From: Bathynomus jamesi
Taxonomy: Eukaryota; Arthropoda; Malacostraca; Isopoda; Cirolanidae
Direction: 5' to 3'
Assembly: GCA_023014485.1 (NCBI GenBank)
Contig: JAJOZX010003315.1
Span: 1-64,000 of the forward strand
DNA: 64,000 bases
Shown: one piece after another, positions 9,773-19,341 of the stretch
Layout: each line of letters begins with the position of its first letter
How positions within the stretch are numbered: the stretch's first letter is position 1
Translations under genes and position numbers: made by a program
The notes under the pieces: model-generated
What the model saw: only the letters and a program-made list of their open reading frames with translations
Databases searched by the model: none
Told to the model about the DNA's origin: nothing

Positions 9773-9900
9773 TTGAATACACGTCTGATCTGAATACACG
9801 TCTGATCTCTCGGGCTTACTGCGGTCGACTGACCACGCAGGGATTCCCAGATAGTAGCATGACTCACGGTCTTACAGTGGGCGGAGCTTAGAACTTTCAC

Positions 9901-9904
<4 letters not shown>

Positions 9905-9942
<38 letters not shown>
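9905..9942. repeat. (CA)n microsatellite
   Basis: About 19 CA units between the polymerase and the next ORF. The frame of C and V residues through it is an artefact. Confidence 0.95.
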
Positions 9943-9943
<1 letters not shown>

Positions 9944-10107
9944 GGAAAAGTGAAACGCTATTTGAAACATGATTTATTTAATAAACGAGATATTCAAGTT
10001 ATATATATTTACAAATACGATTTAATAAACGAGATATTCAAGTTATATATATATATATATATTTACAAATAGATACGATTATATACAAGACGTGTGAGTT
10101 AGAAGCA

Positions 10108-12471
10108 TCATTGGTATCCAAAGGGTACGGTATCATAGGTACCAGGTAACTGGTAACGTTTCCTATAGGTGTTACGGCACACCATCGTACCCCTAAGTTC
10201 CTTCACGCCCCCCAGCTTCTGCGCCCGAAAATTGTGGGTGCCTACAATTAGTTGGGGAGGTTGTTCATCATCGTCCAAACATACTAGATCCTTCAACGAC
10301 TCAAAGTTAACAACCTCCCGATTCGCATGGTTGAGCGTAATACCCTTTGCCTTCACGATATATTTCATTTCCTCCCCCACCCTGACCCGTACCCCATAAG
10401 TCTTAGGTCCTGTTGAGGCAAAAGAGTCGGCGTATGCGTTGTCCCCATACTCATCCTTGATCTCATCAGTGAGCTCGCCGAGGAACTCCCCAATAGTGGG
10501 CATGTATTCACCCTCCCTCTCTGTGAATATCACGCTATCTGTATCGGCATACAATACTCTCCGCCCAAGAGAATGCAATAGACCCCAAAGTTTTATACGG
10601 GCGTAGGCTGTTGTGAAGCTGGCCACAGGTATGTTTGTAACCCTTGAGGTATCTGTGGCAAATTCAGTGTTGTTGTACTTTATTACGTAAGTATTACCTA
10701 CATTTACGATCTCCATGACCTCTTTATCGGGGGCATTGGCATAATCCCAGACATCGCTATAACTTTGTGCCAAATGAATGCTCCCTCTGCCGGTATTCTG
10801 CGCAAATTTTCCCCATAGACTGTTTAGACACAACTTTGCACTAAAGCGCTTGCCAGGATTCTTTACAATTTGGACACGATCAAGTTGTATACCTTCGCGG
10901 TCGCGGTAACGTTGAATATAGGCAGACTTTTCATCTTCGGTATCAACTCCTCGCGGATACCCTGATGCCTCAACCTTATCCTTCAAAAAGGTGTTTATAT
11001 ATGGTGTGAAAAGGTTGGGTAGCTTCTGAAACCTCCACACCTCATGTATCTTCAGTATTCTATAACCATGGCGCACGGCTAGGGCCAACTCAGGACTTGT
11101 ATATACGCCTCTGATCTTACGCTGGTGGGGTATATGGTTACATTCGCCGTTATCCTCTTCCGCGCACTTCACGCACAGGGGAAACATGAGCTTGTCGTCG
11201 ATAACGACAGGTAAGATCGGCATCCATAAATTGCGTGGGGGGAGTACGTCTACGAAAGAGAGCCCAAAGTAACGATCATTCAAATTTTTTGAAAATTCAT
11301 TGATGGAGGGTAGGCTAGGTCCCACCAGTTTCTCAGGAGCGCCCACGGGGTACGGATTGCTCTTCATCACGTATGGGTATAAAGAACAGAAATCGTAGTA
11401 ATGGAGCTTCACGCCCTCCGTAGGTGGAAAGTATAGTCTGAAAGGATTTGTACGTCCTCCAAACAAGCTATCACCACATTTGAGAGGATCCAGCACCATT
11501 GAACGCTTGACCGTTTTTATTTCCTCACGGTACACCTCGTCTGTCTCCATCCGTGCATCATATTCATGCTCCCACAAGACTTTGTGAGTGAACTGTGATC
11601 CTACAAGTTGATCGCGGGTGCGGGTCGATGCAAGACAGTCGGCAGGAGACCTACCGTGGATATCTCCGGTGATTCCGCACTCAGGACGGGGGCATCCATG
11701 CCACCAGCAACCGTTAAAGGAGTACACAGTCTTCACACCAGTGACACGGTTTTCACTTAACCCATCAACCCAAAAAACACGTCCATTAATCTTAATGGGT
11801 ACTTCACCCGTGTTGCGGGCGTGCTTTATGTATACACCTGTCTGTTGCTGTAGGTGTATGAGCCAGTAAATAGCCTTGTGCCCGTAACTGCGGGGATTGT
11901 TTCGGTGAATAATGGCTAAGGTGTCTTTCGGCATGAAGTTATTCTTGAACACCGTAAAACATAATGATGCGATGGTGGTTGCGACTTGCAGTGGATCGCA
12001 TTTGAAACGGGCTATGTACATCCTTCTAAAGGCCTGGAAACATACTCTAAGCACGCGCACATCATTCACGCAATAACGCTCACATTCATCAGCTATATTA
12101 TAAGGGTTACTTTCATTAAAACTGTCGTAGTATCGATCAAAGTCTTCACGTTCATCCATACAGTCAAAATAATGTTTGGGGGGTGGTGGGCCTACGTAGT
12201 TTAAAGTCTCGCTGGTGAGGAAAGTGTAAGGGAAGTATCCTTTGGAAACTTCAGCTGCTACTCCCATCACCTTGGGTAGCTTTGCTAATTTACAAGGTGT
12301 GAATAATAAAGTATCTTTAAATTGTACATTGCCTCTTATCTGCATCTGTATTAATTTGTTGCCTCTTTTCAATGGATCACCTGTAAATATCTCAGAGGAT
12401 TCGTGTTCAAGCAACTCCTTATAAAGGAACTGCGTGTCAAACTTTGCCCCGTTATGGGCGAGAATATACAG
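10108..12471 (-). CDS. Family B DNA polymerase, catalytic part (protein-primed type), downstream of an in-frame stop
   Basis: Would polymerise DNA from a protein primer to copy a linear genome. Reading on from the TGA at 12474-12472 in the same frame, exonuclease motif II (AHNGAKFD) comes at once, then exonuclease motif III (YCVNDVRVL), then polymerase motif A (DFCSLYPYVM, genome about 11390), motif B (KLCLNSLWGKFAQN, about 10840) and motif C (YADTDSVIF, about 10550). All key aspartates are present. The spacing between A and B leaves room for the terminal-protein insertions of protein-primed enzymes. The frame is uninterrupted for 788 codons to the stop at 10108. It matches polymerases of Polintons, adintoviruses and linear plasmids in architecture. 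I cannot separate these without a tree. Confidence 0.85.
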   Translation of the reverse strand: MYILAHNGAKFDTQFLYKELLEHESSEIFTGDPLKRGNKLIQMQIRGNVQFKDTLLFTPCKLAKLPKVMGVAAEVSKGYFPYTFLTSETLNYVGPPPPKHYFDCMDEREDFDRYYDSFNESNPYNIADECERYCVNDVRVLRVCFQAFRRMYIARFKCDPLQVATTIASLCFTVFKNNFMPKDTLAIIHRNNPRSYGHKAIYWLIHLQQQTGVYIKHARNTGEVPIKINGRVFWVDGLSENRVTGVKTVYSFNGCWWHGCPRPECGITGDIHGRSPADCLASTRTRDQLVGSQFTHKVLWEHEYDARMETDEVYREEIKTVKRSMVLDPLKCGDSLFGGRTNPFRLYFPPTEGVKLHYYDFCSLYPYVMKSNPYPVGAPEKLVGPSLPSINEFSKNLNDRYFGLSFVDVLPPRNLWMPILPVVIDDKLMFPLCVKCAEEDNGECNHIPHQRKIRGVYTSPELALAVRHGYRILKIHEVWRFQKLPNLFTPYINTFLKDKVEASGYPRGVDTEDEKSAYIQRYRDREGIQLDRVQIVKNPGKRFSAKLCLNSLWGKFAQNTGRGSIHLAQSYSDVWDYANAPDKEVMEIVNVGNTYVIKYNNTEFATDTSRVTNIPVASFTTAYARIKLWGLLHSLGRRVLYADTDSVIFTEREGEYMPTIGEFLGELTDEIKDEYGDNAYADSFASTGPKTYGVRVRVGEEMKYIVKAKGITLNHANREVVNFESLKDLVCLDDDEQPPQLIVGTHNFRAQKLGGVKELRGTMVCRNTYRKRYQLPGTYDTVPFGYQ

Positions 12472-14046
12472 TCATTTTTTGAACTTGTCGGCTAACTTGA
12501 CAATATAGGACACAAATAGTTTCACAGGACTATCGCTGACATTCGTTTTAAAAACGTTTGTCCGTTTACCACATTTGGGGCACTCGTCACATTCGATATC
12601 CATACACTCATCACAGATAGTCTGGCTCACAAGTAAATGTGGAATTACCTCTTTGGTTTCAGCGTTCGTATATGTTTCTATATCGTAGTATACAGTTATA
12701 CAAGGGTTATTTTTAGGCTTAGCATCTTTCATATAACACACATGCTTTACTCCATCCGCCTTATATTCCTCCTGGCATGTAGGACAGTGAATTACGTCAC
12801 ACTTGTGCTTAAATTTTCCCCAATTATCCATTGTGTGAAACATACCACATTCGCAGATTCTCATTTTCCTGCACGTGCCAATTGATTTATGGAAATCAAA
12901 ACAGCTATTATTGAAAAATGTGCGTCTACACACATCACAGTCTCTCTTCTCAACTACACGGCTTTCACATTTGGTGCTTTTACACTGCTCACATACCATG
13001 TGACATTCTTTACAATGTCTCACTATATCATCCGCAAACTCGAGGCACCCCTTACACAAATCATGATGTCTCCCATATTTTCTACTTTTGTCATAACTAG
13101 CGTAAAGCCACCTTATATTACGGATGGGGAGATACGTTGTCCCTGACAATCCTAAAATAAGTAGGGGTCTTGTACGATCTCTCACACAGCTTTTAAAAAC
13201 ATACACAGTCCTACGACGATCATCCAACCCAAACACAACTATGCGGACATTCATTTCCTGTTCTACCCTTCTCAGCTCTTCAGGACCCATATTACAGTCA
13301 AATTCAAGTTCACAGTCTACAGCTAGTTTACGGGCACGCTCCACGACTGTAGGCAACCAAATTTTTTGAGTTCGTGTATTTTGTACAGTAAACATACGTG
13401 CTAAGAGTACTGCTATAAAGCCGCAACCACGATCGACGTTTATATGCCGTCTATAAATAGCTTGAGAATTGAGGTTAAGAGTATACGGTATGGCACTATA
13501 ACCCGCAACACGGTATACATGGTCAATATTTACCGTGAAGTTGTCCATATTGAAGGCTATACTACTTTGGGCGGCTTGCATTATACGTCCTAATATATAT
13601 TCTACATCTTCAGCCGCCAAACGTCTAAATGGCACTATCACCCAATAATCGTCTACATCACCGTCATCTGACCCGAATCCAAAGGACAGACTCGTCCTGA
13701 CTTCACGCTCGTCACGATTCTGAAGAGCAAACTCTATAATACGCTCTACAACCCGGCGTAGTCCGCGCTCAATACCATTGCTATACATGACTCTAGGGTC
13801 GACCCTGACTCTATACCGATTTCTAGTCAAGGCTGGGGTGGGGGCTGCGGAGCGCACCAATTCGAGCGTTATATCTTCCTCAACAGAACGGGGCGCGGCG
13901 GATGAATTAGGGGGTATATTAGCGGAAGGTGCTGCTGATGGGGGGCCTGTTGCGTAGGAGGTTGATGGTTGGGGCTCTATTATTGTAGACTTAACAGAAC
14001 GGGGGGCGGCGGATGAATAAGGGGATATATTAGGTGCACCTATCAA
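12472..14046 (-). CDS. Family B DNA polymerase, N-terminal part with Cys-rich region and exonuclease motif I
   Basis: Same frame as the catalytic part but ending in TGA at 12472-12474, about 67 residues after exonuclease motif I (VYYDIETYT). The preceding region holds a GCGFIAVLLAR block, like the small conserved domain that precedes many arthropod protein-primed polymerases and slightly like an OTU protease nucleophile site. It then holds about 150 residues with many CxxC pairs (CKGC, CKEC, CEQC, CDVC, CPTC), probably zinc-binding. The first 60 residues contain a repeated SSAAPRSV segment. No ATG precedes residue 88 (VMYSN), and the frame opens inside the foldback repeat at 14038, so the true 5' end is probably lost. 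Confidence 0.8.
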   Translation of the reverse strand: MIGAPNISPYSSAAPRSVKSTIIEPQPSTSYATGPPSAAPSANIPPNSSAAPRSVEEDITLELVRSAAPTPALTRNRYRVRVDPRVMYSNGIERGLRRVVERIIEFALQNRDEREVRTSLSFGFGSDDGDVDDYWVIVPFRRLAAEDVEYILGRIMQAAQSSIAFNMDNFTVNIDHVYRVAGYSAIPYTLNLNSQAIYRRHINVDRGCGFIAVLLARMFTVQNTRTQKIWLPTVVERARKLAVDCELEFDCNMGPEELRRVEQEMNVRIVVFGLDDRRRTVYVFKSCVRDRTRPLLILGLSGTTYLPIRNIRWLYASYDKSRKYGRHHDLCKGCLEFADDIVRHCKECHMVCEQCKSTKCESRVVEKRDCDVCRRTFFNNSCFDFHKSIGTCRKMRICECGMFHTMDNWGKFKHKCDVIHCPTCQEEYKADGVKHVCYMKDAKPKNNPCITVYYDIETYTNAETKEVIPHLLVSQTICDECMDIECDECPKCGKRTNVFKTNVSDSPVKLFVSYIVKLADKFKK

Positions 14047-14513
14047 CCATGCATCAACTGGGCATACACCACATGAAAGAGGAAATCTCCGAGTTTTACA
14101 AGATCACCGCGAGAGGGCTTCAATGTCACGCCGTGGCCTAGCCTAGCAACAAACAGTCAGTGTGAAAATGGCGTCCGCACAGCAGAAGGCGTTTTGTGTG
14201 TTGCAGTTTTCGAGCTGTAAATCGGTAGTCACAGTGCAGCGTGAGTTTCGTCGACGTTACAGAACAGCTCCACCGGGTGCTCAGAGCATCCGTCGGTGGT
14301 ATCGGTGGTATCGGCACTGTGACTACCGATTTATAGCTCGAAAACTGCAACACACAAAACGCCTTCTGCTGTGCGGACGCCATTTTCACACTGACTGTTT
14401 GTTGCTAGGCTAGGCCACGGCGTGACTTTGGAGCCCTCTCGCGGTGATCTTGTAAAATTCGGAGATTTCCTCTTTCATGTGGTGTATGCCCAGTTGATGC
14501 ACGGTTGATAGGT
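14038..14513. mobile_element. Foldback element with 200-bp arms carrying a transposase N-terminus
   Basis: The left arm (14038-14237) and right arm (14314-14513) are near-perfect inverted copies around a 76-bp spacer. Each arm encodes MASAQQKAFCVLQF then a CKSVVTVQ block, and the spacer continues REFRRRYRTAPPGAQSIRRW. This is the N-terminal helix-turn-helix (DUF4817-like) found in Tc1/mariner-type transposases. The element therefore looks like the 5' end of a transposon duplicated in inverted orientation. It abuts the 5' end of the DNA polymerase ORF. Confidence 0.85.
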
Positions 14514-14699
14514 ACGGAAGTATTCTCAGTTGAAATCGGATGAATCATTTTAAATAGCCCTGTGTTATAAAAGGCTGTATCACTGGATCCGAAACTCCAC
14601 CCACATTTTTGTTTGATTGATTGCCCTTCTGCCATTTGGTGTTTCGAAACAGAACTAAATTACCCATAAAAAAACGTCTTCAGCTTATATTATATTTTG

Positions 14700-15056
14700 A
14701 TATTTACTATTACCTATTCCTATATGGATAATGTGGATTTGGAGAAGAATGCTAAAGATAAGCTGGAGGGAACACCAAAGTAATGAGGAAGTACTGCAAC
14801 AGGTGAGGGAGGAAAGAAGACTCAAAGGTGATAAGAGGAAGACAGAAGAAATGGATCGGACATGTGTTGAGAGGAGAAGGATTATTGAGGGAGGGGATAG
14901 AGGGTAGATATGAAGGTAGAAGGCCGAGGGGAAGGAAAAGGAAAGTAATGTTGGATGATTTGAAGGCAGACAAGAGCTACCATGAGATGAAAAGGCTAGC
15001 TTAGGATAGAACACTTTGGCGGGACACACGAGTTGAACCTGCCTGATAGGCAGAAC
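14700..15056 (+). pseudogene. RTE-type LINE, C-terminal fragment
   Basis: Plus-strand frames give WREHQSNEEVLQQVREERRL, then KKWIGHVLRGEGLLREGIEG, a GRRPRGRKRKVMLDDLK block and KSYHEMKRLA. The W.GH.LR...L....EG...G.R.RGR block is the conserved C-terminal part of RTE-like endonuclease-reverse transcriptases. It contains one frameshift and one in-frame stop. Confidence 0.7.
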
Positions 15057-15079
15057 ACGATGGATGGATGGATTAATTA

Positions 15080-15377
15080 TCTATACTATAAAAAAGCAGA
15101 ACTGTCCGTCCTTCCGTCCGTCCGTTCTGAAATTATTCGGTCAATAAAACTACGGTGAAGAACGCAGCAATGAAAATCTTAAGCTTCTCATCCGAACCCA
15201 CTGTATCAAGATTTGTGAAGCTTAAGATTTTCATGGCTGCGTTCTGTTCTATAGTTTTGTTGACCGAATAATTAACTCCCCAATAATTGGGAGGCCGCAG
15301 GTCCCCCAATTACTAAGGCCGAAGACCCCAACACTGCAGGTCTAGTTAAATGGGCCCTACGGGCTCATTTTTGCTAG
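15080..15377 (+). mobile_element. Short non-autonomous Helitron
   Basis: Starts TCTATACTATAAAAAAGCAG after an A and ends in CTAG before a T (A|T target). A short hairpin (agcccgtagggct-type, around 15350-15363) lies about 10 bp before the CTAG. Inside is an imperfect inverted repeat around cttaagattttcatggctgc. No RepHel gene. A second copy on the other strand is at 32172-32552, sharing the ctgtccgtcc-type repeats near the 5' end. Confidence 0.65.
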
Positions 15378-16255
15378 TATAGTTTAAAATGTAATCAAAC
15401 ATAGGATCAGTAATGAATTAAGCACATAAGTTAGGTTTATATATTTTCGAAGATGAATGTAATAATATTGCTTTTATTATAAGACTTCTGAATCATGCGA
15501 GTATGCCCATCTGCAAAGCTTAGTTCTCACTCCATCTGCTGTGTGGCGAGCACCTACTGTTCATTTGGAGGGATAACACGATAAATAATGGAAAATAACA
15601 TCAGTTTCTCATCTTCTTGTAAATTATCTTCAATATAATTGTTATAATAGTAACAAGTGTCTCAGAAAATACTTTCATGTTTCTGTAATATGATCTCTAT
15701 TTCTTTCTCTATTTCCAAGATTTAAAATCGCGCCAAGAGGCGACGGTTAACAATTTGATAAGATTGTAAACCTGAGGTAGGAAGAAAGAAATCATATTTA
15801 TAAGGCTCTCCGAAGAAGAAGTGGCTAAGTGAAAGAAGTAAAAAACGTCAGAAAACGCAGTCAAAGTTGTACCAAATTTAGTCACTTTTTCCGAGGGCCT
15901 CGTAAGTTATGATAGAAGAATGAAAATTTTTTTGTGATACTTTAATATAACCGCTTTTGATACGATAATAAAGTTAACTACGTGGGTGTTAATATCAAAA
16001 GCTTAAAGTTAAACAGTCATCAAACATCTATCAACATCGTTATCTCTTCTAGGTGCAGCAATAATGATGAGTTTATTATTTATTCCTTTCAAAGCAAAGC
16101 CTCCCACCTTACTCTTTCCCTGACCTCCCATCATGTTACGTAATCATAGCTGATTTAAATGGCTGAAATTTGTCTTAGTAACTTTAAAAACAATTTATAA
16201 CTGAAATATGGCGTGTTCATCTTATATGGGTATATTGTAAACACCAATTTGTAAA
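15378..16255. other. AT-rich stretch without recognisable gene
   Basis: No ORF of note, no repeat shared with the rest of the window and no motif that I recognise. Confidence 0.5.
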
Positions 16256-16384
16256 TATGCAGCAAATAGCCCCACCTCGACTTTTGGTACGAAAGTTAGT
16301 TATTAGGGTGTGTTTTCATGTGCTTTCCTCAGAAATGCCACTCATTTGCCCCGCATTTAATTGAAAGTACACTTACAGAAATTA

Positions 16385-17018
16385 CAAGAAAGCTGATTGG
16401 AAACAGTTCAAAATACAGACTGAGGAACAATTCACCACATTAAACAGCACACCCATCATAAACATCAATACAACACTCAAGACATTTAATCAGATCATCA
16501 ATAATGCAAACAAATACATACCCGAGGGCAACATTAGGAAATACAACCCAAATTACACTAGAGAAATAACCCACCTCACAAGGCAACGTAACAACCTCAA
16601 ACATAACACACAAACACCACACACACAAGCCATAAACAGCAGATACAACAACTCAACACAGAAATAAACAACAAACTCAAAGAAAAACAAACAGAAACAT
16701 TTAGGGAATTCATAATAACACTAAACCACTCCACAGTTACATCCAGGCTATACAAGACTATAAACAGCAAGACCCACTCTAACAGCGGCATTCACACCTC
16801 ACACGCAGCTATCTGTCGCAGCCAAAATAATATCCCAACATACACACAACAAGCTAACATTCTACTTAATCACTACGCAAAGATAAGTCACTTAAACAGA
16901 GACAACAACCAGAAACACACAGACAAACAAACAGACAGACAGACAAACAGACAGACACAAGAAAACCTACAGACTCGACACGACCATTACACCCTTCAAT
17001 ACAGACCAGACCAACAAC
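16385..17018 (+). pseudogene. LINE copy 1, 5' part (endonuclease-RT linker)
   Basis: Plus-strand frame with ADWKQFKIQTEEQFTTLNST and an IPEGNIRKYNPNYTREIT block, matching the copy at 43690-46556. The frame stops where a CR1 element is inserted at about 17019 and the element resumes at 21881. Comparison with the second copy, which reads straight through this point, proves the interruption. Confidence 0.75.
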
Positions 17019-17065
17019 ATTTAACTTAAACTTGTGACGGTTATAAACTAATTTTTAACTGCGCG

Positions 17066-17536
17066 ATGCCGTCGCAGAAAGCGTCGTGTGTTAGGTGTAG
17101 GGTAAACCGGTGGTATTCGAAATTTAAAGATTATAACGGCGGTCCTATGGCGATTACCGAAAGATCAATTTGTTTCTTTTGCGAGTTAATGGAGGAAATA
17201 GTTGACATAAAACGCAGTGTACGTGAGGTAACGGAAAGACTTGCAACGCTTGATGAGGGCAGGGGTAGGGCTACGGTTGACGAAAGCCGAACCAATACTA
17301 ACGTTGAAGACGTTAGTAATTTGAAGGGTGAGGTGTGTAACCTAGTTTCTAGTTTAGGTAGCTTGTCGGGAAGGTTGGATAGAGTTGAGGAAGGGGTTAA
17401 GGTTGGTCCGAGATTAGTAGATGGGGAGGGATTTAGAAAAGTTAAGGGTGGAGCTAGGCCGCGTACGTTAGGTGATAGGAATCCCCCCCCCCTATCGAGG
17501 TTTCGAACCCTTTCGCCCATTTGGAAAGGGACGTAA
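17066..17536 (+). CDS. CR1 ORF1, N-terminal part (Cys motif and coiled coil)
   Basis: ORF1 proteins of CR1 elements bind nucleic acid and chaperone retrotransposition. The start MPSQKASCVRCRVNRWYSKF has a CxxC pair, with a second CFFC pair at about residue 37, forming a small zinc-finger-like unit. A heptad-like segment (EEIVDIKRSVREVTERL and following) suggests a coiled coil. The frame breaks just after a run of nine C at 17484-17492. The esterase domain that should follow is in another frame from 17521. Confidence 0.7.
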   Translation: MPSQKASCVRCRVNRWYSKFKDYNGGPMAITERSICFFCELMEEIVDIKRSVREVTERLATLDEGRGRATVDESRTNTNVEDVSNLKGEVCNLVSSLGSLSGRLDRVEEGVKVGPRLVDGEGFRKVKGGARPRTLGDRNPPPLSRFRTLSPIWKGT

Positions 17537-18106
17537 ATGAGGGGGAAACTATTTTAATTGGGGACTCTTTAGTGCGCCATATGGACAAAGAGTTCGTTGA
17601 ACGGCATCCAACCAAGAGGAGGAGGAGGGTCTGTCTCCCAGGGGCCAGGGTTGACAGAGTTAGAGACGAAGTGGATAGGATTGACGTTGCCTCCCGTCAC
17701 TTGATGTTGATGACGATGGTAGGAGGCAACGACTCGTATAGGCCCGATACGAGAGTGCCTGACCTTTTGGAGAGATATAGGGGGTTAATTAGGTCCCTGA
17801 AGGCGAGGTCAGATAGGTCTTTAGTTCTAGGTATTACCCCTAGGCACGGGTTGGGTCTTTGGATTACGTCAAAAACAATATTTTTTTAATAATAAATTAG
17901 AAGAGATTTGTGTTGAGGAAAATGTACCCTTCGTAAAGCTGTGGTCAGAATTCAGTGATCCTAGCCTTTTTATAAAAGATGCGGTGCATTTTAATAAAAT
18001 AGGTAATGCTAGGCTAGGTAGGTTAATAGACGAAAACGTGCGAAAGCTGTATAGGTCGAAGCCTTCTTTAAACGTTGTGGGTCCGGGGAACGTGGGCCCG
18101 ACGTGA
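17521..18106 (+). pseudogene. CR1 ORF1, SGNH/GDSL esterase domain
   Basis: SGNH hydrolase blocks are visible: ILIGDSLVRH (block I with the catalytic Ser), MVGGND (block III), and near the end KDAVHFNKIGNARL (block V, D-x-x-H). Such esterase domains are known in ORF1 of CR1/L2-type LINEs. A frameshift at the T-run near 17880 separates block III from block V. The domain ends at the TGA at 18104. Confidence 0.75.
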
Positions 18107-18124
18107 AAAATAGTTTAAAACGCC

Positions 18125-19341
18125 GGCCGTAGTAAAAAATAACTTAAACGTCTTTTATTGTAACGCGCGTAGTATTAGAAATAAATTAAATGAATTTAAG
18201 GAGATAATTTATTCCGGCAACTAAGATATAGTTGCTATCACTGAAACGTGGTTAAATACCGTGACTCGGGACTTGTTGGGGGAACTTGATATACCGGGTT
18301 TTAAACTCTTTACTAATGATAGGTTACATAGGCTTGGTGGCGGCGTTTTGCTGTAAATTTGTAATTCCCTTAGGGCGATCGAGGTTACGATAGATTTTCC
18401 GGCAGCAATAAATGCGATATGCGTTCAAGTTAGGGCGCGTAGTATTAGTTTTAATTTTGTTGTTGTTTATAGACCTCCCGTTCAACCCTTCGATACCGAT
18501 GCTAGATTTTACTCACTTCTTGGTAACTTTATTGACAATCGGAATAGTATAATTGTCGGAGACTTTAACTGCCCTAATGTTAATTAAGAGACTTTTACTG
18601 GTAATGAGGAGGGTTTGAGATTGATTGAGTTCGTGGAGGATAATTTTTTTACGACAGATAGTTACCGAACCAACGCGCGGTGACAATATTTTAGGTTTGG
18701 TGATGACGAACGGCGAAAATATATTCGATAGTTTGGAAGTAGGCGAGAGTTTAGGATGTAGTGATCATCAAATTCTTAGGTTTAAGTTATTGATAGAAAA
18801 CACTAAGGATAGTAACGTAATAGAAGTCCCTGATTTTCGTAGGGCTAATTTTGATAGTTTTGCGGATAGGATGAGAGTAGTGGACTGGGATAACTTATTT
18901 ATGGGTAATGACACAAATTTGCATTGGGAGGCGTTTAAAGAAAGTTTTATGAATATTGAAAGGGAGTTTATTCCTCGTAGGCCCAAGCGCGCTAGAAATC
19001 ATGGTAGGCCCAAGTGGTGGACTAGGAAAATAGGCGAGTTCATAAACGAGCGTAATAGAGCGTATAGACTTAAGCGCAATGGCACGGCAGCTAACCTTAA
19101 TAGATATATCGAGCTTAGACGTCAGGTAAAAAGATCAGTTAGGAATACTAAGCGTAATTTAGAGATACTTATAGCTGCGGATAGTAAACATAATCCAAAA
19201 AAGTTTTTTGAATACGTTAATAATCGTAAGCCGATAAAAGATAACATAGGCCCTCTAGTGGATATTAATGGCGCTTTGGCTTCTGACGCTCAGGCGATGG
19301 CGGGTATTTTCAATAACTTTTTGCGACAGTTTTTACCGTAG
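18125..19341 (+). pseudogene. CR1 ORF2, apurinic-like endonuclease domain
   Basis: Nicks target DNA to prime reverse transcription. In order: FYCNARSIRNKLNEF, AITETWLN, VVYRPPVQPF, a VGDFNCPN metal-binding block, and GCSDHQILRF with the catalytic SDH. Stop codons or shifts occur near 18223, 18355, 18586 and 18680. From 18659 to 19341 the frame is open and runs on through the linker to the RT. Confidence 0.8.

Noticed and set aside
9721..9942. ORF starting with repeated Cys-Val
   Set aside because: Translation of the (CA)n tract. It overlaps the better cluster ORF in another frame.
10169..13369. Several plus-strand ORFs across the polymerase
   Set aside because: Shadows of the minus-strand polymerase, with no motifs and no support.
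7903..14046. Complete Polinton/Maverick
   Set aside because: No integrase, packaging ATPase, protease or capsid ORF and no long terminal inverted repeats can be found around the cluster, so I call it only an element of that general kind.
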